This document shows positions 18,087 through 28,166 of a DNA stretch of 64,000 nt, one piece after another (positions within the stretch are counted from its first letter, which is position 1; each line of letters opens with the position of its first letter). The stretch is from positions 36,418 through 100,417 of the forward strand of contig NZ_AORV01000043.1 of NCBI RefSeq assembly GCF_000350485.1, in the 5' to 3' direction. Source of the stretch: Ruminiclostridium cellobioparum subsp. termitidis CT1112. Its GTDB lineage: Bacteria; Bacillota; Clostridia; Acetivibrionales; DSM-1351. The position numbers and the translations under genes are program-made. The notes under the pieces are model-generated. The model was not told where the DNA came from and made no database searches. It was given only the letters and a program-made list of their open reading frames with translations.

Positions 18087-19160
18087 TCAGATAATATAGT
18101 CCTCGGGTATAAATACTCTGAAATCCTTGGGCTTGACGTAGACTGTCTGCTTTTCCTTCAACATCAGCTTTTTATAGATTTCCTTGCTGATTTCAGCCTC
18201 TATATATTCACCTGTATCAATTCTTTTCATCTCAAGATTTACGATTGGTCCAACAGCCCTTATAAAGATGATATTTGCAGCAATAAACCCGTTTTCTCCG
18301 GCTTCCAGGCTTATTTCCATATCATGGGGACGTATGTAGCTCACAACATTTCTGTCAGCGGTTTCGGTATGCTCCGGTGCATCAAGCTTTAAGGAGCCCA
18401 GTTCGATCTTTCCGTTGTGCACTCTGCCGTGGAACAGGTTGACGTTACCAAGGAAATTATAGACAAAAGGATTGGCAGGGTTGTCGTATACTTCCTCTGG
18501 AGTCCCTATCTGCTCAATTTTTCCCTGATTCAGAATGACGATCCTGTCGGCTACATCAAGTGCTTCCTCCTGATCATGTGTAACAAAAACACTTGTGATT
18601 GGATATTCATCATGCAGCTTTCTGAGCCACCTTCTGAGATCCTTTCTCACTTTTGCATCAAGGGCTCCGAAGGGTTCATCCAGCAGTAAGACTTTTGGTT
18701 CGACAGCCAAAGCCCTTGCAAGTGCAATCCTCTGTCTCTGTCCTCCTGAAAGCTGAGCAGGGTAACGCTTTGCCAGCTCTTCCATTTTTACAAGGGCCAG
18801 CAGTTCATGCACCTTCTTTTCAATGGCTTCCTTTCCCGGCCTCAGTTTGGAGGGCCTGACCTTCAAACCGAAGGCAATATTTTCAAAAACCGTCATGTGT
18901 TTAAATAGCGCATAATGCTGGAATACAAAACCCACTTTTCTGTCCTGGGTACTTTTACCGGTATTATCCTCACCGTCAAATATGATGCTGCCCTGATCCG
19001 AGGTTTCCAGACCGGCAATGATTCTGAGCAGTGTTGTTTTCCCCGAACCAGACGGTCCCAGTAAAGCTACAAGTTCACCGGTGTTGATTTTCAGATCAAT
19101 ATTACTGAGCGCTTTAAAGGAATCAAAAGACTTTGTAATATTGGAAATTTCAATACTCAT
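18087..19160 (-). CDS. cysA: Sulfate/thiosulfate ABC transporter ATP-binding protein
   Basis: About 357 residues. Walker [12 protein letters not shown], signature [15 protein letters not shown], Walker [13 protein letters not shown] and the following H-loop [10 protein letters not shown] are clear, with a C-terminal regulatory (TOBE-like) part from about residue 235. Powers sulfate uptake with CysT, CysW and CysP. The start at 19160 has GGGAGG upstream; a longer in-frame reading to 19208 is only the repeat R3. Confidence 0.94.
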   Translation of the reverse strand: MSIEISNITKSFDSFKALSNIDLKINTGELVALLGPSGSGKTTLLRIIAGLETSDQGSIIFDGEDNTGKSTQDRKVGFVFQHYALFKHMTVFENIAFGLKVRPSKLRPGKEAIEKKVHELLALVKMEELAKRYPAQLSGGQRQRIALARALAVEPKVLLLDEPFGALDAKVRKDLRRWLRKLHDEYPITSVFVTHDQEEALDVADRIVILNQGKIEQIGTPEEVYDNPANPFVYNFLGNVNLFHGRVHNGKIELGSLKLDAPEHTETADRNVVSYIRPHDMEISLEAGENGFIAANIIFIRAVGPIVNLEMKRIDTGEYIEAEISKEIYKKLMLKEKQTVYVKPKDFRVFIPEDYII

Positions 19161-19277
19161 ATTAACCTCCCAAGCCATGTTATGGCTTTGAGCCGCAATA
19201 GCGGTCACAAAATAATAATAAAATTTTTGCTTGCTCCTCTACCGCTATAAGGCGAATAAAGGAGGTTAATTGGCCAT
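19161..19277. repeat. Intergenic RBS-flanking repeat, copy R3
   Basis: 117 bases filling the cysW-cysA gap. Minus strand: GGCCAATTAACCTCC at the entry, AT-rich centre, hairpin CCGCTATTGCGG, hairpin AAGCCAT-AAC-ATGGCTT, then GGGAGGTTAAT and the cysA ATG. ATTAACCTCC at the entry is the exact complement of GGAGGTTAAT at the exit, so the whole element can close into a stem that hides the cysA ribosome binding site. Confidence 0.8.
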
Positions 19278-20156
19278 TTATTTAAACTGCTGTTTGATTT
19301 TCCAGTCCGAAATATTCTTAATAATCAAATTGATAATGGCTATAACAGTCAAAAGTGATGCTACCGCAAAAGCTGCCGAAAATTTATACTCGTTATACAG
19401 GATCTCAACATGAAGTGGTACTGTATTGGTCAGGCCTCTGATATGTCCGGATACAACCGAAACAGCTCCGAATTCGCCTGCAGCTCTTGCAGCAGTCAGC
19501 ATTACGCCGTATAGCAGCGCCCACTTGATGTTTGGCAGAGTTATGAGCCAAAAGGTCTTAAAGCCGCTGGCTCCCAGTGTCAGTGCAGCCTCTTCCTCCG
19601 CCGTTCCCTGGGATTCCATGAGGGGTATCAGCTCTCTCGCAACAAAAGGCAGAGTGACAAATAATGTTGCAAGAATGATTCCGGGTGGTGCAAAAATTAT
19701 CTTTAAGCCAAGTTCATTCAAAAGGCCGGCCAGAATGCCATGACTGGTACTGAACAACAGTACGAATATCAAACCCGCAACCACCGGTGATATGGCAAAG
19801 GGCAAATCTATTATGGTTACCAGCAGATTTTTGCCCTTGAACTTAAACTTTGCAACAGCCCATGCCGCTACCAATCCGAATACTGTATTTACCGGTACAA
19901 CAATTGCAATTGTGAGCAAGGTGAGTTTTATAGCTGCCAGAGCAATGGGATCATTTATAGCGGCAAAGTAGACCCCCGCCCCCTGTTCAAAGGCTTTTAC
20001 AAAAACCGATATGAGAGGTATCAGCAGCATAACGGTGAAGAATAGTAATGCGATTGCTGTCAGCACTATTCGAACAGCCTTTGAATCCCCGGAAGCTTTT
20101 TTCTCCTGCCCGGGCTTATTTGAAGTTTGTAAATTTATAGGAATACTACCTGACAT
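19278..20156 (-). CDS. cysW: Sulfate ABC transporter permease CysW
   Basis: 292 residues with about six membrane segments. The cytoplasmic EAA loop, which contacts CysA, is seen as EEEAALTLGASGFKTFWLI, followed by AARAAGEFGAVSVVSGHIRG, a signature of the sulfate permease pair. Partner of CysT, whose gene is 57 bases upstream. A lysine-rich N-terminus precedes the first helix. Confidence 0.94.
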   Translation of the reverse strand: MSGSIPINLQTSNKPGQEKKASGDSKAVRIVLTAIALLFFTVMLLIPLISVFVKAFEQGAGVYFAAINDPIALAAIKLTLLTIAIVVPVNTVFGLVAAWAVAKFKFKGKNLLVTIIDLPFAISPVVAGLIFVLLFSTSHGILAGLLNELGLKIIFAPPGIILATLFVTLPFVARELIPLMESQGTAEEEAALTLGASGFKTFWLITLPNIKWALLYGVMLTAARAAGEFGAVSVVSGHIRGLTNTVPLHVEILYNEYKFSAAFAVASLLTVIAIINLIIKNISDWKIKQQFK

Positions 20157-20213
20157 GGGACCTCCATATTCAAAAATAAATAATTAGCAGCCTGAGTCCT
20201 TCAAACAAATTTA

Positions 20214-21062
20214 TCAAGTCTTGTGCCTGTTACTTGCCCACAATTGAAACAGATTTATAACCAAAAGCATCAGAAACGAGATAATGAGCATAATGGCAGC
20301 AACGGCTGTTCCTCCGGCATAATCATACTGTTCAAGCTTTGTTCTGATCAACAGAGGAGTTATTTCGGTTTTCATGGGCATATTCCCTGATATGAAGACT
20401 ACCGAACCGTACTCACCCAGAGCTCTGGCAAAGGAAAGTGCAAAACCCGTAATCAACGCCGGCATCAGCTCCGGAATAATTATTTTCCGAAAGGCCTGGA
20501 ATCTGCTTGCACCAAGACAGGCTGCAGCCTCCTCAACTTCGGTATCAATGCCGTGCAAAACCGGCTGGACTGTTCTGACTACAAAGGGAAAGCTTATGAA
20601 TACCAAAGCAATGGTTATTCCCAGCGGTGTATAGGAGATTTTTATACCCAGCGGTTCAAAGAGTCTGCCTATCCACCCGTTGGGAGAATACAGGGTTGTC
20701 AGAGATATACCTGCAACAGCCGTGGGCAGGGCAAAGGGTAAATCTATCAAACCATCTATAATCTTTTTGCCGGGGAAAGTGTATCTTTCCAGTACCCAGG
20801 CCAGTAAAAGACCGAAAACGGCATTTACAAGTGCTGCCAGAAATGAAGTACCAAAGGATATCTTCAGGGATGCAAGTACTCTTTCGCTGGTGGCTATTTC
20901 CCAGAAGCTTCTCAGTCCAAGGCTGGAGCTGTTGATAAATACCATGGAAACAGGAATCATTACCAGCAGGGTTATGTAAAAAAGTGTCACTCCCATGGTC
21001 AGCCCAAATCCGGGTATTACGCTTTGCTGCCGAAATTTCAACGGTTTAACTGCCAGATTCAT
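20214..21062 (-). CDS. cysT: Sulfate ABC transporter permease CysT
   Basis: 282 residues, about six membrane helices. EAA loop [20 protein letters not shown], then [20 protein letters not shown], the hallmark of CysT/CysU. Lies between cysP and cysW. Start ATG 21062 follows GAGGTG. Confidence 0.94.
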   Translation of the reverse strand: MNLAVKPLKFRQQSVIPGFGLTMGVTLFYITLLVMIPVSMVFINSSSLGLRSFWEIATSERVLASLKISFGTSFLAALVNAVFGLLLAWVLERYTFPGKKIIDGLIDLPFALPTAVAGISLTTLYSPNGWIGRLFEPLGIKISYTPLGITIALVFISFPFVVRTVQPVLHGIDTEVEEAAACLGASRFQAFRKIIIPELMPALITGFALSFARALGEYGSVVFISGNMPMKTEITPLLIRTKLEQYDYAGGTAVAAIMLIISFLMLLVINLFQLWASNRHKT

Positions 21063-21079
21063 GAATTCACCTCTGATTT

Positions 21080-22171
21080 TTATTTTTTAACGTAAATCTG
21101 ATCAAATACTCCGCCATCATCGAAGTGCTCTTTCTGTGCCTTTGTCCAGCCTCCAAACTCTTCATCGATGGTAAATAAATTTATCTGAGGGAACTGATTT
21201 TCATACTTCTTTGCTATGGTTTCATTTCTCGGTCTGTAATAGTTTTTTGCAGCGATTTCCTGTCCCTCATCGCTGTATAGGTATTCCAGATATGCTTCGG
21301 CAACCTTTCTGGTTCCCTTTTTATCAACTACTGAATCAACTACAGAAACCGGCGGTTCGGCAAGTATGCTTACAGATGGAACAACTATTTCAAATTTGTC
21401 TTTTCCAAGCTCATTTATTGAGAGAAAAGCTTCGTTTTCCCAGGCAATCAGAACATCGCCAAGTCCGCGTTCAACAAAGGTGGTAGTGGCACCCCGCGCT
21501 CCTGAATCCAGTACCGGAACATTTGCAAAGAGAGCTTTTACAAATTCCTTTGCCTTCTCCTGATCATTATTGTTCTGTTTCAGGGAATATCCCCAGGCTG
21601 CAAGATAGTTCCAGCGTGCCCCTCCCGAGGTTTTTGGGTTGGGAGTTATTACCTGGATTCCCGGCTTGACAAGGTCATCCCAGTCTTTTATATTTTTTGG
21701 GTTTCCTTTTCTGACAAGGAATACTATGGTTGAAGTATAAGGTGTTGAATTGTTTGGCAGACGCTTTTGCCATTCCTTGTTTATCAGTTCTTTGTTGGTA
21801 TTGATGGAATCAATATCATATGCCAGCGCCAGTGTGACCACATCCGCTTCATTTCCGTCAATAACCGTTCTGGCCTGACTCCCTGATCCGCCGTGAGACT
21901 GTTGGACTGTGACATCCTGTCCCGTTTTATCCTTCCAGTATTTAACGAACGCTTCATTGTATGCCTGGTATAATTCACGGGTGGGGTCGTAGGAAACATT
22001 TAATAGTGTGACCGGTTTACTGCTGTCGGCACTGCTTACAGCTGCCGCATTACCGGATGCCGATGATGCTGATGCAGTATTTGAGCTGTCTCCGCAGCCG
22101 GCCAAAACCGATGTAGATAATATCAGACTTAAAATCACCAATGCAACCCTTGTCAACTTTCTTTTTGCCAT
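21080..22171 (-). CDS. cysP: Sulfate-binding lipoprotein
   Basis: 363 residues. A signal peptide ends in the lipobox LAGC at about residue 26, so the mature protein is membrane-anchored. The body has family motifs of CysP/Sbp: [16 protein letters not shown], then [16 protein letters not shown], and [16 protein letters not shown] serine/alanine-rich linker follows the lipid cysteine. First gene of the sulfate operon; the promoter is at 22382-22410. Confidence 0.94.
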   Translation of the reverse strand: MAKRKLTRVALVILSLILSTSVLAGCGDSSNTASASSASGNAAAVSSADSSKPVTLLNVSYDPTRELYQAYNEAFVKYWKDKTGQDVTVQQSHGGSGSQARTVIDGNEADVVTLALAYDIDSINTNKELINKEWQKRLPNNSTPYTSTIVFLVRKGNPKNIKDWDDLVKPGIQVITPNPKTSGGARWNYLAAWGYSLKQNNNDQEKAKEFVKALFANVPVLDSGARGATTTFVERGLGDVLIAWENEAFLSINELGKDKFEIVVPSVSILAEPPVSVVDSVVDKKGTRKVAEAYLEYLYSDEGQEIAAKNYYRPRNETIAKKYENQFPQINLFTIDEEFGGWTKAQKEHFDDGGVFDQIYVKK

Positions 22172-22381
22172 AACTGTTCTCTCCTTTTCTATTTAGGCAT
22201 GATTAAGCAATAACTTTCACATTTTAAGACCGCTATTTTCTGCCATACTGTTTAAACATAGCTTATTATTTTATATTAGTATTCATATAGCATTAATATG
22301 TTATCATCTAAAAAAATAATAACCTAACAATACAGCGTCAAATTATTCATATCATTCTTATATGTTTAATAAGTTATTGAA

Positions 22382-22410
22382 ATATTAACATGTGGTTAAA
22401 AGTCTGTCAA
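22382..22410 (-). promoter_or_regulatory. Promoter of the sulfate operon
   Basis: Minus strand TTGACA (22405-22410), exactly 17 bases, TAATAT (22382-22387). It drives cysP, about 210 bases downstream, and probably the entire operon to 8.1 kb. The long AT-rich leader (22172-22381) shows no terminator hairpin. Confidence 0.75.
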
Positions 22411-22447
22411 TAGTTTATTGAATTATTTCGCTAAAGCAAAAATCAGA

Positions 22448-23773
22448 TCAGGCAACATCCTCGGATTTATTTGAAAAGGCATTACCGAACGCATTTTCCA
22501 GATCTCTTATCAAATCATCCGGGTCCTCAATTCCGATGGACAGTCTGATGGTTTCGGGAGGAATTTTTGCAAATTTTTGCTCCTCGGGTGTCAGTTCTCC
22601 ATGAGTGGTTTTAGGTGAATTAATTATCAGTGATCTCGCATCCCCCACATTAGCGTGATAACTGAAAATCGTCGCAGAATCTATAAAGGTTTTTATCTGT
22701 TCCTCGGAAGCTTTTAAGCCAAATGTGAATATTGATCCTGCCCCCTTTGGAAGGTACTTTTTTGCCAGACTTTTATATTTGCTGCCTTTTGCAGCAGGGT
22801 GGTTTATCCATGCTACTTCTTCCCTTGTCTCAAGAAATCTGATTATTTTTTCAGCATTTGAAACCTGCTTCTGTACCCTTTCCGACAGGGTTTCAAGTCC
22901 CAACAGAGCCAGATATGCATCAAAAGGCCCAAGGGCTGCTCCAAAATAGGCCAGGTAATTTATTCTCACTCTGGTAGTAAAGGCTGCCGTGCCAAAAGCC
23001 TCCAGGAAGCTTCTTTCATTTCCGCTTGAATCCCTGAACAGGTAAACAGGTGCGGTAAACTGCGGAAACTTCCCATTGGCCCAGTTGAATTTCCCGCTTT
23101 CCAGAATCAATCCGGCTATGGCATTGCCATGCCCGTTAAGTGCCTTTGTGGCAGAATAAACTACTATATCCGCTCCATATTTAATGGGGTTCAGCAGATA
23201 GGGTGTTGCAAAGGTATTGTCTACAATTAGAGGAATATCATTTTCATGTGCTATAGCGGCAAGGGCTTCAATATCTGCAATTGTCGCATTGGGGTTGCTT
23301 ATTGTTTCAACAAACAGGGCTTTTGTGTCGGGTTTTATTTTACTGCGCCATTCCTCAAGATGGTCAATATCACTTACCTGGTCGATTTCAATGTTGAAAT
23401 TGGGATAGATCTTCTTGAAGCTGTCGAAGGTACCCCCGTATACCTGTGCCGTAGTCAGTATTCTTCCTCCGCCCTCAGCTACATTAAACAGTGAATAGGT
23501 AACTGCGGCCATACCGGACCCTACGGCTATTGCCGCCGATGCACCGTCCAGCGCTGCAATCCTTTTTTCCAGGACGTCAACAGTAGGGTTGCCTACACGT
23601 GTATAGAGATATCCGAACTCTGAAAAGCTGAACAGCCTTCCTGCCCTGTCGGTATCTCCCAGATCAAAGGAAGCTGTCTGGTATACCGGAACTGCTACCG
23701 AATAATTATGCTCCTTTGGATCATAGCCCGCTCTCACCTTTAAGGTATCAAAACTCAAATCTGAAATTTCCAT
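22448..23773 (-). CDS. metY: O-acetylhomoserine aminocarboxypropyltransferase family, copy 2
   Basis: 441 residues, the same PLP fold as the protein at 9046-10284 but clearly a different subgroup: AVPVYQTASFDLGD, the YTRVGNPTVDVLEKR motif, VDNTFATPYLLNP and the PLP lysine in VYSATKALNGHGNAIAG. It makes homocysteine (or a homocysteine-like thioether) from O-acetylhomoserine. It is alone behind its own promoter and a terminator-type leader, so it is controlled separately from the sulfate operon. May use methanethiol or free sulfide rather than the carrier-bound sulfur (inference). Confidence 0.92.
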   Translation of the reverse strand: MEISDLSFDTLKVRAGYDPKEHNYSVAVPVYQTASFDLGDTDRAGRLFSFSEFGYLYTRVGNPTVDVLEKRIAALDGASAAIAVGSGMAAVTYSLFNVAEGGGRILTTAQVYGGTFDSFKKIYPNFNIEIDQVSDIDHLEEWRSKIKPDTKALFVETISNPNATIADIEALAAIAHENDIPLIVDNTFATPYLLNPIKYGADIVVYSATKALNGHGNAIAGLILESGKFNWANGKFPQFTAPVYLFRDSSGNERSFLEAFGTAAFTTRVRINYLAYFGAALGPFDAYLALLGLETLSERVQKQVSNAEKIIRFLETREEVAWINHPAAKGSKYKSLAKKYLPKGAGSIFTFGLKASEEQIKTFIDSATIFSYHANVGDARSLIINSPKTTHGELTPEEQKFAKIPPETIRLSIGIEDPDDLIRDLENAFGNAFSNKSEDVA

Positions 23774-23795
23774 ACATACACCTCTTTCATTTTTT

Positions 23796-23845
23796 TATAA
23801 AAAATAGAGACTGTAAATAAATACAGTCTCTGGCTTTCCAGTCGA
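23796..23845 (-). promoter_or_regulatory. Attenuator-like leader of metY copy 2
   Basis: A perfect 10-bp stem (AGAGACTGTA / TACAGTCTCT, 23806-23831) followed by a U-rich run in the transcript stands between the promoter and the gene: an intrinsic terminator. Directly upstream is the small hairpin CTGG-AAAG-CCAG (23832-23843) in the context GACTGGAAAGCCAGAGAC. The cysK leader at 38922-38979 has the same order of parts. The ligand or factor is not recognisable. Confidence 0.7.
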
Positions 23846-23923
23846 CATTTATTTTTTAAAAATTTGGTTAATTTAATACGTTGTCTGGTTTGTCGATCAA
23901 CTTTCCAGGAAAAATTGTTTGGA

Positions 23924-23953
23924 ATTATACTGGTACTTCCGCACTAACGTCAA
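23924..23953 (-). promoter_or_regulatory. Promoter of metY copy 2
   Basis: Minus strand TTGACG (23948-23953), 18 bases, TATAAT (23924-23929), about 150 bases ahead of the start codon and ahead of the leader terminator. Confidence 0.7.
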
Positions 23954-24047
23954 GCAATGAAGGCACACAAAGCTGAGAGTCGGTTAAATCTGCACAACGC
24001 ATTAAAATTCATATTGATAAATCCCTATTAAAAATAAAATCATTTTT

Positions 24048-24956
24048 CTAAAATATATTCTTGCTTATATACCTGTCGCCCCTGTCGGGAAAAATCACCA
24101 CCATGCTGACATTCTCAACCCGCTGGGAGATAACTCTGGCTGCATACAGTGCTGCTCCGGAGGAGGTTCCGACCAGCAGTCCTTCTTTTTCCGCCACCTG
24201 CCTGACCTCCTGTAAAGCCTGTGAATCATTGACCTTTATTACTTCATCTATCAATGTATTGTCCATGGTTTCAGGCATAAAGGTATTCCCTATCCCCTCT
24301 ATACTGTAACACCCCGGCAGGCCTCCGCCCATGGTGGAACCCACAGGATCGGCCAGCACACCTTTTACATTGCCGTTTCTCTCTTTTATATATTTCAAAA
24401 CACCTGAAATAGTTCCGCCGCTGCCTGCTCCTGCCACTATATAATCTATTTTTCCATCCAGATCCCTGTATATTTCCGGGCCGGTGGTATAATAATGGAT
24501 TCTGGGATTAGCCTGGTTGGTGAACTGGCTCAGACACACAGAGTTTTCAACGGTCTCAAGCAGTTCCTGAACCTTTTCAAAAGCCCCGCTCATCCCCTTT
24601 TCAAGAGGTGTCTGTACGATTTCAGCCCCAAGAGCCTTCATAATGGTCAGTTTTTCCTGAGAAAATTTTTCAGGAACGGCAAATATGATTCTATATCCTT
24701 TGTTTAATGCAGCCAGAGCTATACCTATACCGGCATTTCCGGCAGTGGCCTCAAGAATTGTGGAGCCTTCCTTCAGTATTCCATTTTTCTCGGCATCCTC
24801 GATCAATGCCGTCCCCATCCTGTCCTTTACACTTCCCCCGGGATTGAACAGTTCCAGCTTTGCAAAAACTTTTACCGATTCCTTTATTCCCATATTGTTC
24901 AGTCTTAGAACAGGGGTATTTCCAATAAGCTCGCGAATGTCATTGTAATATTTCAT
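24048..24956 (-). CDS. mccA: O-acetylserine-dependent cystathionine beta-synthase
   Basis: 302 residues of the cysteine synthase/CBS PLP family. The PLP lysine is in NPGGSVKDRMG; the substrate loop is EATAGNAGIG, the TAGN-GIG variant seen in MccA/YrhA rather than the [10 protein letters not shown] of CysK. It condenses homocysteine with O-acetylserine to cystathionine, the first step of reverse transsulfuration, with MccB next to it. It is the last gene of the long operon that holds the nitrogenase-like genes. ATG 24956 follows GGAGG. Confidence 0.88.
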   Translation of the reverse strand: MKYYNDIRELIGNTPVLRLNNMGIKESVKVFAKLELFNPGGSVKDRMGTALIEDAEKNGILKEGSTILEATAGNAGIGIALAALNKGYRIIFAVPEKFSQEKLTIMKALGAEIVQTPLEKGMSGAFEKVQELLETVENSVCLSQFTNQANPRIHYYTTGPEIYRDLDGKIDYIVAGAGSGGTISGVLKYIKERNGNVKGVLADPVGSTMGGGLPGCYSIEGIGNTFMPETMDNTLIDEVIKVNDSQALQEVRQVAEKEGLLVGTSSGAALYAARVISQRVENVSMVVIFPDRGDRYISKNIF

Positions 24957-25008
24957 ATGGACCTCCTTTTATGCTTTAACAAGTTGATAGTTATAACAGA
25001 TGCTCCTA

Positions 25009-26193
25009 TTATTTTCGTTTCGCCTTGTTAAAAGCATTACCGAGGTCATTTATTATGGCTTCCTTATCTTCAATACCAACCGACAGACGAATCAAGTTGT
25101 CGACAATCCCTACCTTCTGTCTGATTTCGTACGGGATGGAGGCATGGGTCATGCTTGCGGGATGGCTTACAAGTGATTCAACTCCTCCCAGGCTCTCTCC
25201 GAGAGTAATCAGACTGACATTCTTAAAAAACAGCTTTATATCATAGTCTTCGGATAAAACGAAAGAGATCATTGCTCCCGGGCCGTATGCCTGTTTTTTG
25301 TGTATTTCATAGCCTTCCGAAACCTCAAGCCCCGGATAATATATTTTTGTCACACCTTCATGATTTTTAAGAAAATCCACAACATGCCTGGAATTTTCAA
25401 TGTGTCTGTCCAATCTCACTGCCAGTGTTTTGATTCCTCTCAGCAGCAGCCAGGAATCAAAGGGCGGCAATACTCCGCCGGTTGCATTTTGAAGGAATTT
25501 CAGACGTGCAGCGGTCTCACTGTCCTTGACAACCACAAGACCGGCAATTACATCACTGTGCCCTCCAAGATATTTGGTAGCACTGTGGATTACAATATCT
25601 GCTCCAAGCTCCAGGGGCCTTTGCAGATACGGAGTCATAAAGGTGTTGTCAACAATGGTGAGCGCCCTGTTTTTCCGGGCAATCCCGGCTACTTTCCCGA
25701 TATCGGTTATTGTCAGCAAAGGATTTGCCGGACTTTCCACGATTACTGCTGCAACTCCCGGAACCACTTTGCTCTCCACCTCGTCAATGTTTGAAGTATC
25801 GGCGATTTCATATTCTAGGCCGAAGTTTTTAAAAACCTTGTCCAAAACCCTGAAGGTGCCCCCATATACATTATTTGAAATGATAACCCTATCACCGCTT
25901 TTCAGCAAAAGCAGCACAGCTGTGATTGCTGCCATTCCCGAGGCAAAGGCAAAGCCGGCTTCTCCTCCCTCAAGCTGGTTGATAAGTGCTTCAAGTGCTT
26001 CCCTTGTGGGATTTCCCGTTCTCGAATATTCATATCCCTTATGCTGTCCCAGTTCAATCTGCCTGTAGGTGGAGGTTTGATAAATGGGCACACTTACTGC
26101 GCCCGTTCTTTCATCCCCGTCTATTCCCCCGTGTATTAACAAAGTGTTAAAATTGCTTTGCATGTGTGATTCAGTTAACATTTCACTTTCCAT
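25009..26193 (-). CDS. mccB: Cystathionine gamma-lyase/synthase family enzyme
   Basis: 394 residues, PLP-dependent. Motifs: SVPIYQTSTY, YSRTGNPTREALE, VDNTFMTPYLQRP, the PLP lysine in IHSATKYLGGHSDVIAG, and GVESLVSHPASMTH. As mccA lies 52 bases downstream, the cystathionine gamma-lyase role (cysteine from cystathionine) is the best guess; cystathionine gamma-synthase and methionine gamma-lyase are close relatives that sequence alone does not exclude. Start ATG 26193 follows GGAGGG, five bases after the NifX-like gene. Confidence 0.88.
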   Translation of the reverse strand: MESEMLTESHMQSNFNTLLIHGGIDGDERTGAVSVPIYQTSTYRQIELGQHKGYEYSRTGNPTREALEALINQLEGGEAGFAFASGMAAITAVLLLLKSGDRVIISNNVYGGTFRVLDKVFKNFGLEYEIADTSNIDEVESKVVPGVAAVIVESPANPLLTITDIGKVAGIARKNRALTIVDNTFMTPYLQRPLELGADIVIHSATKYLGGHSDVIAGLVVVKDSETAARLKFLQNATGGVLPPFDSWLLLRGIKTLAVRLDRHIENSRHVVDFLKNHEGVTKIYYPGLEVSEGYEIHKKQAYGPGAMISFVLSEDYDIKLFFKNVSLITLGESLGGVESLVSHPASMTHASIPYEIRQKVGIVDNLIRLSVGIEDKEAIINDLGNAFNKAKRK

Positions 26194-26198
26194 ATGTT

Positions 26199-26531
26199 TT
26201 AGCCCTCCTTCAAAATATTTTTTTCAACAAACTTCTTCAAAACCTCGGAAACAGAATATGGTGCTTCAAAAACTCTGAAACCTTTTTTGTTGACAAAGGA
26301 CAATGCTCCCATACCTATCTGGCCTACTATTATTGACCGGCAGTCTTCAATAAGCTTTAAAGTTCCTGCAAATCCATCTTCATCATGCTTATTGGCAGCC
26401 CTCTGCTTTCTGTTCTCAATATATTCAAAACCGTCCTCATTTATATCATATATATAAAAACTGGATGCCCTTGCAAAGTGAAGGTCTATATTTACACCGT
26501 CACTGCTTGCTACCGCAACTCTTTGACCCAT
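26199..26531 (-). CDS. NifX-like metal-cluster binding protein, copy 1
   Basis: 110 residues of the dinitrogenase iron-molybdenum cofactor family (NifX/NafY/NifB C-terminal domain): VAVASSDGVNIDLHFARASSF at the start (the last few bases beyond the signature vary) and SIIVGQIGMGALSFVNKKGF in the middle. Members bind Fe-S cofactor precursors. It lies between metQ and mccB in the nitrogenase-like operon, so a cluster carrier has been moved among transport and transsulfuration genes. A second copy is at 32879-33235. Confidence 0.85.
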   Translation of the reverse strand: MGQRVAVASSDGVNIDLHFARASSFYIYDINEDGFEYIENRKQRAANKHDEDGFAGTLKLIEDCRSIIVGQIGMGALSFVNKKGFRVFEAPYSVSEVLKKFVEKNILKEG

Positions 26532-26549
26532 TTAACTACCTATGCCTTC

Positions 26550-27395
26550 CTAAAACGCCGGTATTACTGCGCCTTTATATTTTTCCTCGATGAACTTGCG
26601 AACCTCTTCTGTTGTTAATGCATTTTTTAATGCTTCTATAGCAGGCTCATTGACTCTGCTGCTTTTGGTAACAAGTATATTTGCATAGGGAGAATCCTTG
26701 CCCTCTCTGAATAGGGCAGAGTTTGCATCAATGCCGGCTTCAAGTATTTTATTGGTATTGGTTATGTAGCCGTCAAAATCATCCTTCAATCTTATCAGTT
26801 GAGCCGAATCAATTTCCTTGATTTCAATTTTCTTTGTGTACTCTGCTATGTCCTTTACCGTGGCCGAATGCTCCGGCAAATCGCTCTTTAATTTGATGAA
26901 ACCGTTTGTTTCAAGAATTTTCAGTGCCCTGTACTCATTTGTCACATCGTTTGGTATACCTATTACGGCACCCTCAGGAATTTCTTCCTTTGTTTTATAT
27001 TTTACAGAGTAGAGACCAATTGGCTCAACATGTATATTTCCTGCATTTGCCAGGTCATAACCCTTTTCTTTTTTTAGTGAATCAAGGTAGGGCTGATGCT
27101 GGAAAAAATTAACGTCAAATTCTCCATTATCGGTATCTTCATTGCCGTGGTCATTCTGTAAAATTGTGATTTCAAGATTCACTCCCTGTTCGGCAAGCTT
27201 GGGTTTCACAAAGTTCAGCAGTTCGGAATGCGGTACCTGGTCGGCCAGCACCTTCAGGGTAACCGGATTGGCCTTTGACAGGGTCTGCCCGGCAGCAGCA
27301 CTTCGGCCAGCCGCAGTATCCGACTTTCCGCAGCCTGAAACCACCATTAAAATTGATATAACTCCTATGATAACTGATAAAAATTTCTTTTTCAT
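26550..27395 (-). CDS. metQ: MetQ-type substrate-binding lipoprotein
   Basis: 281 residues from ATG 27395 (AAAGGA upstream). Lipobox VSGC at about residue 22. NlpA/MetQ family motifs: FVKPKLAEQGVNLEITI, then FFQHQPYLDSL, GIPNDVTNEYRALKILE and the EEKYKGAVIPAF end. The family binds methionine and related sulfur amino acids. With MetI and a shortened MetN it forms an importer inserted directly behind the nitrogenase-like structural genes, hinting that it imports the substrate or a related thioether. Confidence 0.92.
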   Translation of the reverse strand: MKKKFLSVIIGVISILMVVSGCGKSDTAAGRSAAAGQTLSKANPVTLKVLADQVPHSELLNFVKPKLAEQGVNLEITILQNDHGNEDTDNGEFDVNFFQHQPYLDSLKKEKGYDLANAGNIHVEPIGLYSVKYKTKEEIPEGAVIGIPNDVTNEYRALKILETNGFIKLKSDLPEHSATVKDIAEYTKKIEIKEIDSAQLIRLKDDFDGYITNTNKILEAGIDANSALFREGKDSPYANILVTKSSRVNEPAIEALKNALTTEEVRKFIEEKYKGAVIPAF

Positions 27396-27455
27396 AAAAT
27401 TGATCGTCCTTTCGTTTTGTATAAATTGTTTTAACTTATTAATCAGCAATTTTCT

Positions 27456-28166
27456 TTACATCAGAAATCTTTTCTTTATGATATGTTTTGAAAGTGTATC
27501 CCCAAGAAACTGAACAAGCTGAACGATTATTATAAGCACCAGCACCGCAGCGATAAGTATATCTGTCTTGAACCTGGAATAGCCGAACCTTACTGCCACA
27601 TCTCCCAGACCGCCTGCTCCGAAGGAGCCTGCCAGAGCAGTTGTGGCAATTATGGCGATAATTGCCACAGTGAAAGCTCTGATCAGTGAAGGTAATGCCT
27701 CCGGTATTAGGACTTTGGTTATTATATAAATGTTCGGAGTGCCCATAGCTTTGGCAGCCTCTATTTTGCCTTTTGCAACCTCCAGTATGCTGCTTTCCAC
27801 AAGCCTCCCGAACATGGGAACACAGCTTGCGACCAAAGCCAGTATACATGCTTCGGGCCCATAGGCTCTGCCGATAAAAAATCTGGAAAGCGGCAGTGTA
27901 AGTATTATAAGTATCATGGAGGGAAGTGATCTCAGTACATTGACAATGGCTCCCAGCACTCTGTTGAATATTGGGAGGGGATGTATTCCCTGCTTATCCG
28001 TAACAACGAGGACTATTCCCAGAATAACGCCCAGGAGGAGGGTAAAGACGGTAGTCAGGACTGTCATATACAGTGTGTCTTTTATAGCAGGTGCTACAAT
28101 CTGCCATACATCTTTTCCGAATGCACTTCTGATAACTTCAAAAATACTGCTGTTATTCAGATTCAT
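27456..28166 (-). CDS. metI: MetI-type ABC transporter permease
   Basis: 236 residues with five to six membrane segments, EAA-type loop [20 protein letters not shown], and the [20 protein letters not shown] segment typical of MetI. The start overlaps the end of metN by four bases. Some insertion or long N-terminus is seen before the first helix. Confidence 0.92.
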   Translation of the reverse strand: MNLNNSSIFEVIRSAFGKDVWQIVAPAIKDTLYMTVLTTVFTLLLGVILGIVLVVTDKQGIHPLPIFNRVLGAIVNVLRSLPSMILIILTLPLSRFFIGRAYGPEACILALVASCVPMFGRLVESSILEVAKGKIEAAKAMGTPNIYIITKVLIPEALPSLIRAFTVAIIAIIATTALAGSFGAGGLGDVAVRFGYSRFKTDILIAAVLVLIIIVQLVQFLGDTLSKHIIKKRFLM